From Aphrophora alni (Eukaryota > Arthropoda > Insecta > Hemiptera > Aphrophoridae): DNA of 64,000 nt. The notes below the pieces were generated by a model. It ran no database searches and was not told where the DNA came from. It saw only the letters and a program-made list of their open reading frames with translations. Below, one piece after another: positions 1-11,795 of the stretch. Positions within the stretch are counted from its first letter, which is position 1. Each line of letters starts with the position of its first letter. The position numbers and the translations under genes were made by a program. The stretch is from NCBI GenBank assembly GCA_963513935.1, contig OY740772.1, positions 11,440,098 through 11,504,097 of the forward strand, in the 5' to 3' direction.

Positions 1-381
1 AATCACCACAAATAGGTTAGGTTGTACTAAAAATGTAGTATTGTTTTAATTAACTACTGTTTAATGTACAAAAAAAGAGGGGTCCGTAAGTCGTGGTGCT
101 TACCCAGCCCCATTATATAGTGTAATAAAAGCAGATATTCTTAATGTAATGCCCGAAAGTTGGTTTCGGCCATCAAGCCAAAACTTGGGTTCGAAATGGC
201 CGCCATTCTCTCCCTTGAGAAGCAGTGAGTAGTCTTTCTTTTAGGCTATGCGCGGCATTTCTTAACAACTTTATCTCAGCTACGTTTTGAATAATTGCTT
301 CTTTCTGTTCTTACGATTGAAGATCTTCCTGGTCTCTTGTTGTCTCCAACGGAGTTTAAATTGTATAGACAGACATTCGTG

Positions 382-611
382 GTCCTTGGTTTTACCTTCG
401 GACCCTAATGAGGAGAAATCAATGATAATGCATTTCATATATTAATTACTATTGAATTGTTTGTCTCACATTTCACAAAAACTGCTTTTCAAATTTATAC
501 ACTACTCATTTCTCATTGTGTGGTTAAATTAAGTTGTATTCTTCATACAAAAAACTATAATGTATGATTTCACATTGCAATTTAATTACAAATCGAAATA
601 ATTATTCAGGA
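382..611 (+). repeat. dispersed repeat, direct partner at 49916-50146
   Basis: About 230 bases similar to the right-hand copy: TCCTTGG, GGACCCTAA, GAGAAATCAATGA, CATTGTGTGGTTAAATTAAG and CAAAAAACTATAAT. Confidence 0.8.
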
Positions 612-1499
612 TTACTTTAGATCACCCCGTGTTTTAGTTAGAAGAGGGGCTTGATATCTGACACTATAAATTTCACCCAACCCCAAAATATTATTTGTTT
701 GTCAAATAAACATACAATCAGGTTACTTCTAGTTTGATTTGATACCGCGCAGATAAAATTACCGTAAAAAGATTTTCAACACGATAGTTTTTCCCCCTTA
801 ACTAGTCTAAATTCATTTTATTTTACCACTATATTTGTCCTACTTGTGGGACACATGACTATAAATGCAAAATCTGAAATATACAGGATTTATCGTCTTG
901 TCTGTGTAAACGAGTTGCTAGTTACAGACGGACAGACACCCGCTTGAAATGATAAAGGTCCTTGGTTTTATCTACGTACTCTAAATAAAAGGTGTAATTA
1001 ATTATCCAAAATCGAATTTACCGATTTCGTTCAAATTTTAGCGAAACGTCAATCGCAATTACAGTTCTCGAATAATTGACAAAAAACAAAATCTTGACCG
1101 ATGAGTTTATTGCAAGAGCAAGTTTGGGTTTAAGACGTGGTTCTTTTTAGTTTTTCATTAACTGATTATGTAATTTGAAGAGGTTAAATCTCACATAGAT
1201 TTTTTTTTAGGTTTAAATTGTGTGTCGGGTATATAAATTGTTTTTTTAAATACTGAATCATGTCCAGTGAGAGTTCCAAAGATGTACCTTCTCAGGTAAC
1301 GTGTGTAGACGTTTCGCAAGAGATGAACTTATTGTAAAAGACAAAAGAGTTGGGAAAGGGAGAATGTAAAGGACGAATTCGTGATATACCAGATCAGGTA
1401 GTGCGCTGTTGTAATGTGATAACAAAGGTCTATGTACCTGTCTGCAATGTTAAACACAAGACGAAGGTGATCTGAAATCTAATTAAATTAAATCTTTAC
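612..1499. other. no gene seen
   Basis: AT-rich. It contains a GGTCCTTGGTTTTATCTACG echo of the repeat at 382 and one ACCGATTTCGTTCAAATTTT block (1020), a short text that recurs near 12627, 40471 and 62176 and probably marks another worn repeat. Confidence 0.5.
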
Positions 1500-1960
1500 T
1501 ATGACGACAACAACAAACAATGCCATCGTGGTACTCACCCAGCTTGTTTATACAATCTAATACAAACAGATCCTTTAAGTGTTATAAACTTGTAGGTTAT
1601 GTAAAATTGTATTGGTAGATCAATGTGTTTTACCCAGTAGGGTAAATTTGTTTAAAACAGTTGTTACACAGGGTGTCTGAACTTCATAATTGTGTTACAC
1701 TACTTTCTTGACGTCAGCCCTAACGGGCCTCGAAGTTGTTCTTATATGGAAGTGCCTCCACTCGCTTCGCTCGTGTCGGTAACCCGGCCCCACAGAATCT
1801 CATACATGTAATCACATTTCCTTGTGAGGTCGAGGTTAAAAATTGCATTTTTGACAATAAGTTCTCTGTTTGTCATCGTAGAGATCTGCGGTTGGTGTCA
1901 TTAGATGGAGAATTAAAGTTCAGTGTGTTGTAAAACTTATAACACGCAAGATATAAAAAC
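1500..1960 (-). repeat. family B repeat, reverse copy
   Basis: It carries CCTCCACTCGCTTCGCTCGT at 1755, TTTGACAATAA and TGTCATCGTAGAG, each shared with other family B copies, plus TTGTATTGGTAGATCAA and CCAGTAGGGTAA, also present near 32850 and, reversed, near 60510. Confidence 0.75.
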
Positions 1961-2007
1961 TACTGTTTTAAATTTTAACATTTTCAATTAGATTAAACAA
2001 ACACTCT

Positions 2008-2503
2008 TCTCTCAAGGAAATAAGATATTCGTATAGTGACGAGATATGGCAAGAGAGAGTTACAGATACGAGCGTAGCGAGTGGAGGCTTCTTTGTGTAT
2101 GTACAACGTCAAGGCCCGTTACGTCTGAGACACTGACACGAGCGTAGCGAGTCACATCTACGAGACACGGTGTTAGCCTACATCAAACTGTTTTACCCGC
2201 CTGTTTGTATGTAGGTCGACAGCTGCACAAATGAGCAATGACAGGAGTGAATAGAAATTTCATCATCGGGTTATCATGAGCTCTGACAGATAACGCAAGC
2301 TTAACCATGTAAACTGCCTACTATAAAGCAGATGTCTTCTCTACAGTATATTCCACCATGTTGGAACTTGATAATTCCGAGTGCGTTAATCTCAACGTTA
2401 CCAAAATTTAAAACACGAAGGTCAAGTTGAAGGGGAACACGAATAAGAACAGTTTCAAGGTCAGACGCTCTCTACAGGACCCCACAACGACGCAAGTGCG
2501 TTT
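2008..2503 (+). repeat. family B repeat, copy with a near-identical inverted partner
   Basis: This 496-base segment matches the complement of 59019-59514 with only scattered changes, estimated above 95 percent. It contains two ACGAGCGTAGCGAGT motifs (2068 and 2138). No open frame of note. Confidence 0.9.
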
Positions 2504-2519
2504 TTTCGATCTACTTATC

Positions 2520-2800
2520 CCAAACTAAATTAGATACAACATTCCAGATATCAATTCTGCATCTAGCGATACCAACCCCACCTCTCTACTATGACAAATA
2601 GAGAAGTTATCGACAAAAGGGTAATTTCGAACACTGATTGTCCAAAGATAATGTAATCTCCGTATGGTTACGAGATCCGGGAGAACAAAGTGTAACTAGT
2701 GATGACTCTTTCGCGTAAGTACAGCTTGGAAGTTACTTAGGGAGGAACACTGACACGAGCAAAGCGAAGGTAAACCTTAATATATGCACTTGAGGTTCAT
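2520..2800 (+). repeat. family B repeat, partial forward copy
   Basis: ATACCAACCCCACCTCTCTA followed by ATGACAAATAGAGAAGTTAT, then GACACGAGCAAAGCGAAGG. It directly follows the longer forward copy. Confidence 0.7.
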
Positions 2801-2803
2801 CAA

Positions 2804-3361
2804 GGCCTAAATGACGTCAATAAAACAACTGTCAAACCGCCAAGATGAACTTGTTTTATAAGCCGATCATGACTTATCCCTTGTGGGGTTATCCCACAAC
2901 AGCTTGTGAAGAGTTTACAATATTATTTAAACTGTAGACCTACTATCTGCCTTTATAGTCTGGCGCTATAATTGTGTATATTCCTCTTCTAGATATGATC
3001 AAGCATAAATTTAAGGAGAGACACTTCTCTGGATGTAAATTCCCTGAAGTCTAAGGACTCAGGTCCTTGAAAGCGTTTTACAACTTTATAACGAAATGTA
3101 AAGATAAATGGATGAAATAGGTGTGAATTTCTTTATAAACATATAAACTGTCATTTGTAGAAATCACAATATATTCAATTTTTGTCCAGGATTTTTTTTT
3201 ACCAGCAAGGAAAACACTACTCGAAGTAATAAAAAATGTCATTAGATTTATAAATTATTTTTCTTGAAATTTGTCATTGAATGATATAATTTTGTATAAA
3301 TTAAAAATAAGGTTGTCAGAAATAAGAATATTTCGACGCACTACTCCGCAAATGAACCAAT
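2804..3361. other. no gene seen
   Basis: AT-rich DNA between family B and the 105-bp tandem array; only short open frames. Confidence 0.5.
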
Positions 3362-3886
3362 AAAAAAGCTACCTGTAGTAATATACACCCTTAAATGGAA
3401 AGTATCTAGTGAGAGGGTTTAAAAGTTTATCAAAGGACCTCCTTCGCAAAATAATCTTTAACGAAAACTACCTGCACTAGTATACACCCTTAAATGTAAA
3501 GGGGAAATATGTAGTGACAGAGGGTTTACAGGTTTATCAAAGAACCTCCTCCGCAAAACAATCTATAAAAAACTACGTTTAGTAGTATACATCCTTATAT
3601 GTAAAGGGGGAATATTTAGTGAGAGGATTTAAAGGTTTATCAAAGAACCTCCTCCTCGAAACAATCTATATAAAAACTAACTTTAGTAGTATACAACCTT
3701 AAATAAAGGGGAAATATGTAGTGGCAGAGGGTTTACAGGTTTATCAAAGAACCTCCTTCGCAAAACAATCTATAAAAAATTACCTTTAGTACTATACACG
3801 CTTAAATTGGTAAAGGGGGGATATGTAGTGATAGAGTGTTTGAAGGTTTATCAAAGAACCACCTCTGCAAAACAATCTATAAAAAA
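3362..3886. repeat. tandem repeat of about 105 bp, five copies
   Basis: Copies start near 3362, 3465, 3571, 3676 and 3778. Each contains TATACACCCTTAAAT-like text, then GGTTTATCAAAGAACCTCCT and AAACAATCTATAAAAA. The copies differ at many sites and by small indels, so the array is older than the 40-bp one. Confidence 0.9.
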
Positions 3887-4559
3887 GCACTACTAGTATT
3901 GTACTGTCAAAGTAGAGTATACAGGCTGTTTCTGAAATAAGTTCATATAAATATAGGTCCTATATCGCTTCTTTTCCAGACAATCCGCCATGTTGTATTT
4001 TTACAAAAACACTATAACGTTTGGAGTAATTAAGATATTGACTTCAAATTTGACATACGCATTTTAAATGTATTGTTTTTAATGGCTCTCTTTCAGAATG
4101 TTTAACGTCAAATATTTCAAAATCCGATAATTTTACAAAAATTTGAAAAAACTTTTTTTGAGGCTTAATTTCGAAAATATTAAAGATTTTTGTTTGTTAA
4201 AGATATTACAACTAGGTTCAACAACTTGTTTACAAACCAACAAAATTCCTTGATGTCTAATTTAAAACAACATTTACTCATAGCCCTTTCTACGCCCTAG
4301 AACCATTGAGATGTGTTCTCACCAAAGAAGAAACATTCAATACATCACCTAGTGATGTAATCTAGAAGGTGTTAACTTGAATAGCAATCTCCCCCCCCCC
4401 TCTCTCTCTCTAACACATATTTGCACGTCCGTCAAGTCGTGGTAAGGTCTATCTGAACGTGTGAAAATGAGCAGTGTAAAAGATTACATTTCATCTGTGA
4501 GTTTGATCTATTTATTAGAATTTTACCAATGTTTTATTCTTACTGTTTTCTTGAATATA
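3887..4559. other. no gene; possible MITE end and C/TC tract
   Basis: TATACAGGCTGTTTCTGAA at 3916 resembles the TACAGGGTGT ends of MITEs elsewhere here, but no right end was found. A run of ten C followed by TC repeats lies at 4391-4412. Confidence 0.4.
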
Positions 4560-5413
4560 TACAGGGTTTTTCAAATGGAAAGATAAATACTTCATAAATA
4601 GGTTCGGAACGCTTCGTTTTACATCTGTCAGCCATTTTGTGTTGTTTTTTTGCGAGGAATTATGATTTCATGTTTAAATTTGGCATACACATATTTTATT
4701 CCACTTTATACAAGTATTTCAAGAACAAAAACTTTATTATGTAAATTTTAAACATGCCGGCCGTTTTATATTGTTCAATGTTAAATTTCACCAAAATCGT
4801 TCGTTTTACGAAAAATTGTCGAGACAAAATATATTCCCATTTTAATGACAAATAATTTTTTTTTTTTAATTTGTCTGTTGGTCAAAGGATAACCAAATAT
4901 CGGCAAATATCTAAAAATCACAATTTCTTGGCAATTCTCTACAACACCCAAAATTAACCTAAAATTACAATATTTGACAATTTTATCTCTGAATACCACA
5001 CTGTTTTAATCTTGGCGTCAAATAACTTTACTAATTTTCCAATAAACAGATAAATTCCAACTAAATTTTAGAGAATTGAATTCTGATAAAATTAATGCGA
5101 ATATAGTTTATTAAAAATTAATACAGTTTTCAAAAATTATCTTTTCTTGTATTCTTTGTGTACTGGTAAAAAGTAGCGTAAAAAAACATCTGTATACTAA
5201 ATTTAAAATTATTAATTTCTAAAGTTATGATTTCTCGAAAGAAAAAAAAAGAAAAAAGGGAGAAAAAGAAAAAAGAAAAAAAAAAAACTCAAAATTGCCG
5301 TCAGACCGAAAACGAAGCGTTTCCTTCCCTTGTTTTATATGAAGTTTTTTCCTTATATTAAGCTGTAGAATCAGTTCACAAAATATGTATCTTTCGTCCT
5401 GGAACACCCTCTA
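4560..5413. mobile_element. MITE-like element (854 bp), TACAGGGT type, diverged
   Basis: Left end TACAGGGTTTTTCAAATGGA; the right end complement is TAGAGGGTGTTCCAGGACGA, followed on both sides by AAGATA-ATA-TT-like text. TA at both ends. Minus-strand open frames 4781-4999 and 5225-5407 lie inside and are not taken as genes. Confidence 0.6.
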
Positions 5414-6904
5414 TAAGCGTATTGTATTGAAAGTTGTGATGGGTGAAAAATGAAACAACAATTAATTGTTAGTCTCTGTAGTACAGCCAATCTTGATGAA
5501 ATTTGATATCTGGCCCTTTCTTGAGGTTAGTTTAGGTTAAGTTAGGGCGTTTATGCTAGGTTATGATATACAATACAATTTAACATTTTTTACAAGTCTC
5601 ATGAAACCTACTTTTGGTCATTACATTGTATGATCAGCTGGGTAAGTGACTAGTTTGTTTTTTTTAACCTTCGACTGTTTTAATGACTTCACTTTGTGTG
5701 CACAAATATAATCCCCATGGGATTTCTAAAAGTTACATTGTTAACCCTACATCGTGAGACCAAGAACATAATTGTTAGCGAATTCTGGTTACTAAAGCCA
5801 GAGTTACGGCGACGGGAACTTGATATGCAAATCACGTACCATTTGGTACCCATAATTAACGTCAAGGATTTATTTTACGAAAAGTGTTTTTTTTTTCTCT
5901 TTAGCAAGCCTTGTACTAAAATAAATAAGTTATATTGCTCTAGAAAGTCCAGACAGTGTGTCCTCCCCTTGTACCGTTTTCATCTCTCTGTGTTTTCACT
6001 GCAATGTAGATACAGAAAGCGGCCAAGGCAGTAAGACAGACGTGTGTTTTGACGCGCCGGGAGGTCATCCGATGTTTGGGTTATAAATATACACGATCTC
6101 TACTCTGCGTAGGTGGACTAAAAGTCTCTTTAACTTATTACTAACGCTCTTATATTTTCCAGTAAATTTAATAAACACCAAGAACATATTGCGATATCTT
6201 TCTCGTAAACTAATTTATAAAACCAAAAATATTAGTAGGTATCTGTCTAAAAATATCTATAATACGTTTTGGTCTTTAAAATTAAAATTGTCGAAATTTT
6301 CACAGATACATTCACCGAATGAAACGCGTTTCGATGACAATCCCGCCATCTTCACTGGTCCACGAGATACAATAATCAAACTATAACTAACCTAGTACTT
6401 TGCCCTCGACCCGTATTTACACAGTAACTTTTACTTAAGGACCAGTCAAAAATTTCAAACAAGGTTATCATTTTAAAGGGCTCAATGAGACCAAAAAAAA
6501 AGATGTGAATAATTTATTTGGTCCAACGTACTAATGGCGGCCGTTAACGGGATTGTGTTAAGATTAAGATTATTTGAGGACTTATCTTGTAAGCGGGGAT
6601 AACTTACAGTCCTATTTTTGGATTTTCGGGCCCTTAGGAGGTGATCGGTGGTGTTTTAAAATGTTTAAACATGATGTATGGTAATTTGATACCTCTTTTT
6701 AAAAATCTTCATAAGATCATTCAAATTAAAATAACGTCGTGCTATTAAAATAGATATAAAAATGCAATGTCATTATTTTTTAAGTTTATTTTTATTCTTA
6801 TATATTGTAATTATAGGTAATTGCTATTACTTACCCAATATGCGAAATATAGGATAACTTTGGTAATCACAGAAAATTTCCTCCACTGTTTTTGACTCAT
6901 TTTC
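5414..6904. other. no supported gene
   Basis: The longest open frame (5696-6034, 112 codons) crosses low-complexity T runs and has no recognisable domain. An ATGGCGGCCG block occurs near 6533, as in several repeats of the window. Confidence 0.45.
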
Positions 6905-7335
6905 TCGTTTCATGGTCGTATTTTTCGACATGCCGTCCGTTCGTCGACGTTTGTACGTAAGTACGATAGCGGTCACAAGACACATCAAATTTGGTATAGG
7001 GGACTTTGTGTGCTCGTGTAGAACCCTGTTAATTTTTTTTTTAAATTATCAAAATGATTTGGATACCTGTGTGTTTTTTGATTTTGATAAGTTGTGTGTT
7101 ATTCAACTTATAACACACTAAATTAAATGCAGGCTCGCAGATTTCAATTCTGCATGTAATGGTACCAACCCCCCCCCCCCCCCGCCTCTCTGTGGTAACA
7201 AATAACGAAGTTATTTTCATAAAAGTAATTTACAACCATGAACTCGTAACAAAATGTGATATTTTTATAGTTACGAGATCTGGCAACACTGTGTCACCGA
7301 CACGAGCGTAGCGAATGGAGGCGTTTTCATATATG
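6905..7335 (+). repeat. family B repeat, forward copy with an expanded C tract
   Basis: GTACGTAAGTACGATAGCGG at 6952, ATTCTGCATGTAATGGTACC before a run of 15 C at 7169-7183, and GACACGAGCGTAGCGAATGG near 7300. Sister copies have only four C at this place. Confidence 0.75.
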
Positions 7336-9227
7336 TACAGTACCATGATGGCGCTCATCCGTTTGTTTTTATTTCAAATCAAATCTTCCAAGGCTTCAGT
7401 AGGCAATATTCTAAAACAAATTTTATTTCAAACTTGTGTTCACCTTTCACTTTATAATTTGGAGACGACGATGCAACGTGTGTACATCAACACCTATTGT
7501 TTGAATGTTCACTCAGCTGTAAAAAGACATGTGTATGAACATGATTTCATCCAGTGTTGCCGCATCGTGTATACACTGGGTTGCGTGTTAACAAGCAGTT
7601 AAGGGCAAAGTACAGTAGTCGCCATGCAGTCGCTCTTTGATACTTGATAATATTGATTTCCGCTTTATGTGTAGCCTTTGTAAATTAGCTTTTTAAATAT
7701 TCATAAATTTTACCGATCAAGGCTTCGGTGTTTTTCTTTTTCCTTATTTCAAGATTTCTCGTTGTTTTGGTCCAGTAATATTCAAATTGAAAGGAAATTA
7801 GTTCTTACTTGTTGAAAATTATGTAGTTTTTTTTTCAAAAAAAAAACTATTTCGATTTTTCTCGGAAGTATCCATTTTGAGTTTTTTGATAAATGTATCT
7901 GTGTGTCGACGCAGTGCTTTGCAACCCAAAATATAAACGTATTTTGAGCAAATTTAGTCATTCCTATAAACTTTTTTCTTTCTGCTCTTAACTTGTTTAT
8001 ATTTTCTAAAATGATGATTCTTAATCCAAAATTCAGTATATACAAGTTATCAATAAAATACTGGGAACGACGTTCTTGAAAATAATTTCTTAAAAATTGG
8101 TTCTACCGAATTTTTGTAAAATATAACAATCAATGGCCCAAATTAGTGTGCCAAATTGAAATCGAAAATGAAAGGAAGTGTCCTTAGGGTGTTCACCAAA
8201 GCGAACGGGAATCCCGAGGTTCCTAGCTGGATCTACACTAAAAAAAAAGAAGTTAGTAAATTAAATGTTTTGCTTATGTTTAAGCCCCATTTTAAAATTG
8301 AATTTAACAATGTATTCATAACTCATATTAAATGTTCAAATTGTCCCCTCCCCTTGTATCTATATCACTAGAAGAGTCTTTGTTCAAACATGTTTTGAAA
8401 AGTTAGGTTAGGTGGTCAAGAAATTCCCTACAGAAACAAGGAAGTCTTGTATTTGAAGCATTGAATCAACAACATTTAGTAAAATCTATTTTCGTGTCTC
8501 CTGAATCGATCTTCTACACTAACTTCGTAAATAAAATAACTCTTTTGGCCGCCATATTGTTTTGGCTGGTCACAATATCCTTTTATTTATTATTTGTCTG
8601 GGGTTACAGTAACATTTAAAACGAAGTATCACAAGCCTATACTTTGACATTTTTTAGCATCTCCCCCCCCCTCCGTTTCCTAACCCCCACAATTAAATTA
8701 AATTAAACCTTTGCTTTTTTAGGTTGCCCCTCTCACCTAAAGAGAGAAGCAACAAAACATTATTTGCCTCAAACAAAATTCCTCAAATATTAAAAAAATA
8801 TATAAGAGGGGTGGTAGTTTGTTTTCAACCAACCTGTAGGCTATATACAACAGACCTTAATATATGAAAACACAAAACATTTACTTATATATAAAATTTA
8901 ATAAATTAATACAAAAATAATAAAGAACAAAATCACATTAAAAAACAAATTCAATATTATTTACCCAAAATAGCCATTTATTTTATTGATTTTAAGATAT
9001 TAACATGTGAAGGTCTACTAGATGGATGAATACCCTTAGCCTTTCTGAATAGATTTTTCTATCACGTAACTTTATGCTACGAAATATGTAAGTAAATACA
9101 ATACAATTATTCCTTGTAAATCCATCAAATAGCTTAAAGTTTATCCAACCAGACAGACAGAGAATGTAAAACGTAGGATATTTAATTTAATTCTAAAACT
9201 ATTTTATGAACTAATAATAAAATTAAC
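7336..9227. other. no gene seen apart from a family A fragment
   Basis: Open frames of 70-95 codons (7315-7602, 7782-8045, 8156-8371) are unconvincing; the first starts within family B and the third crosses a family A end. AGTTAGGTTAGGTGG occurs at 8401 and a run of nine C at 8663. Confidence 0.45.
8205..8246 (-). repeat. family A repeat, terminal fragment
   Basis: AATCCCGAGGTTCCTAGCTG followed by GATCTACAC, the conserved end of family A in reverse orientation. Confidence 0.6.
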
Positions 9228-9239
9228 TACTCACTTGCG

Positions 9240-9438
9240 TGCCATATTTATATTAAATGTTGAGCTTGACTTATGAGAAAAATTATACAGTATAACAAAC
9301 ACACAGAACACAATTCTCATAAAAAATACGCCTAAGTATCAGACGCGTTTCAACGACAAGGTCGTCCTCTTCACTGATACACGAGCTACACCAATCATTT
9401 AATAAAATAACACAGAATTGTGTTCTGTGTGTTTGTTA
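9240..9438. mobile_element. small inverted-repeat element with possible 12-bp target duplication
   Basis: A perfect 27-base inverted repeat (9291-9317 and 9414-9440, ending in AACACAATTCT / AGAATTGTGTT) encloses the motif ACGCGTTTCAACGACAAGGT. The flanks TACTCACTTGCG at 9228-9239 and 9439-9450 are identical 12-mers. Both the inserted stretch between the 12-mers and the inverted repeat are clear, but the relation between the two boundaries is not. Confidence 0.7.
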
Positions 9439-9865
9439 TACTCACTTGCGAGTTGTCCCACGACGAGGTCGCTATTATTGAATTTATATCCCGGACAAAC
9501 TTGACACTTTACAGTTATGTTACCATAGGTATGTACAAAAAGTATCCTCAAGTTAAATTTTTTTATGGTCAATCAAAAGGAAATGGCGGAATAACAGATG
9601 ATTTAACCAAAACTATTTTATTTGCATAACCAGTACAAATTGTTGATTTGCAGATAACATAAGAATGTGTAAAACTTAATAAATAAAAATAACAGTAATA
9701 AATTATTAATGATCCTAATTTGACCTTTATTCGAAATGATCTCCATCAATCAACTGATAGCAACGAAACAATAAAAGAGTTATAAGCGCTTTTGAAAAAT
9801 TGGAGGTATCGACAGTAATTCTTCTAATAATGAATTCATTTTCAGTATCCAAGTCACTATTATTT

Positions 9866-10100
9866 TAAAATAAAGTTTCTTACCTTTGTTTCCGTCAATT
9901 GACCTCTTTTTTGTAATCGTGACGCGTTTCGGGACTTTTATCCCATCTTCAGACAGAGGTATATTAAGAGTAATTCAGACACTGTCGAGTAATTTAAATT
10001 AATATACCTGTGTCTGAAGATGGGATAATAGTCTCGAAACGCGTCACGATTACAAAAAAGAAGTCACTTGACGGAAACAAAGGTAAGAAACTTTATTTTA
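9866..10100. mobile_element. foldback element, arms about 100 bases
   Basis: TAAAATAAAGTTTCTTACCT pairs with AGGTAAGAAACTTTATTTTA. The arms include GTAATCGTGACGCGTTTCG and its complement CGAAACGCGTCACGATTAC, and loop over about 35 bases. Each arm carries one CTGAAGATGGGAT-GAAACGCG motif. Confidence 0.9.
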
Positions 10101-11313
10101 AAGTAATTCCTCTTCTATCAGGCTCATTAATTCATCACTTGTTGCTATAGGGTGAGAATAAACGATTGCTTTCAAAAAGCGCCAGGAAAATATTTTGAAC
10201 GATGTTAATTTATTGTTTAGGTGACAAAATATTTAGTATATTTTTGAGATAAATAATAATTGTTAAGTGCTCCTTGCTCTGTAGAAGTATCCTGTACATA
10301 TACAATTATCTAAGAAGGATACAAAATGTCCTAAATATTGAGAGGTAATGTTTCATTTTATTTTTATAAGAATTATGTCCTCTAAATGGATTTTGCCAAA
10401 ATCGAGACTTTAAAATTGCTTTCTCTTACTTGAAAAGAACAGATTAACCCAATTTCAACAAAATCCTCCCCCCCCCCGTTTTCAAGATTTATAAAACATA
10501 CAAGTTCATTAGTTCAATAGTACAAGATAAAACAGGGAACAAATCGTGGTCATTGTGGTAGACCTGTTTACACAGCTGTGGCAACTCTGTACTGTTTACT
10601 TTGACAATATTGGCATGCAGTTGCATTATATTTGCAACTGATCCCAGGAGTATTGGCAGTAGTTATAGGAAGAGCTTATTGTATATTGCATTCAGAATAG
10701 AAAATTTATTTGGCAAAACGAGACACAGCTTATCTTCCTGTTTAATACTAGACGACGTTTAACGATATACCCTAAACTTTTAGTGCTTTGATAATATCAG
10801 GTGTTATTTTACAACGCGAGTTGGAGGTTAACTTTCGCACAGTTTAACGAACTTGAGCGGTGACATCACTAAGTATTTGCAGGTGTGAGTTCGAGACGAG
10901 AAGGTTAAATATAATGGATGCCATTAGGTATTAACAAAGAGTTTGTGTTTTGTGTGCAATAGTTTCTAAAATGTCTTGATAATTTCAGAAATAACGCAAT
11001 ACGTTATAGGTTAGGTTGACAATATTAGGTACCGATGTCGGAACAAACAATCGTTTGCGGTAGGCTATTATTGATATATTCGGACATTTACCATTATTTA
11101 TTTGTTTATTTTTATTTTTTTGAAGGAAAAATCTTTATGCCTTTGTCCGGGAACTGAAGGTGGTGGGCGGCCTCCCTACCCCGGTAAAACCAAAACCTTC
11201 CATCCTATTCTTCCTACTCTACTATTTTTTATTGTTCAAATTAATAATACAGGACGTTTCGAAAATTTGAATCAACTACCGTTATCAAGTGCTAAACCCT
11301 GAGCATAATACCC
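10101..11313. other. no gene seen
   Basis: AT-rich; ten C at 10468-10477, one GGTTAGGTT at 11008 and a short open frame at 11102-11302 without domain features. Confidence 0.45.
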
Positions 11314-11652
11314 GGGTCTGTTCAATAAGAGGACACTCGAAAATAATTTCTTTTGACATAAATAGAACTGACAGAACAACTGAAACGTTGTTGGCGTGTA
11401 TTAAGGACAGTATTTTACCAGGAACAGAAAGAATGTCAAACCAGTAGAGATTTGTTAAATTCCTACTTATGTGAATTCATATGGCGCTGTAGGAAAAAGG
11501 ATGAAGGTTTGACACCACCTGGAAGGACATCAGTTTATATTGGGCTCCAGAACAGTAAAGTGTGTATTAATATATTATGTATTAAGATGGTTAGGTTAGA
11601 AAACCTTCTGGATGCCACTGTTTGAGTGGAGGTCCTCCTCTTGAACAGACCC
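11314..11652 (+). mobile_element. deleted Merlin-like DNA transposon, copy 1
   Basis: 339 bp, bounded by GGGTCTGTTCAA and its exact complement TTGAACAGACCC. Flanking octamers TAATACCC and TAAAACCC match at 7 of 8 positions, which fits the 8-bp target duplication known for Merlin elements. The internal coding tail (RVLRTVFYQEQKECQTSRDL, then SYLCEFIWRCRKKDE) has lost 4 bases after GATGAAG and is out of frame. The overall structure is the same as copies 2 and 3. Confidence 0.7.
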
Positions 11653-11692
11653 TAAAACCCCAAAGGGGTTATTATAGGAGTACGGACGTTGT

Positions 11693-11795
11693 AATCCCGA
11701 GGGAACTAGCCGGATCTACATTTGTTTGCATGAAGTCTTGGGTTAGATCCCTTTTTCATCTTTCCTACCGAGACTATCTTGGCCAACTCGTGTTT
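11693..11795 (-). repeat. family A repeat, reverse, partial
   Basis: AATCCCGAGGGAACTAGCCG, GATCTACA, AGTCTTGGGTTAGATCCC and TCATCTTTCCTACC. Confidence 0.75.

Noticed and set aside
5696..6034. 112-codon open frame
   Set aside because: It crosses T-rich low-complexity DNA and has no motif, splice context or codon bias.
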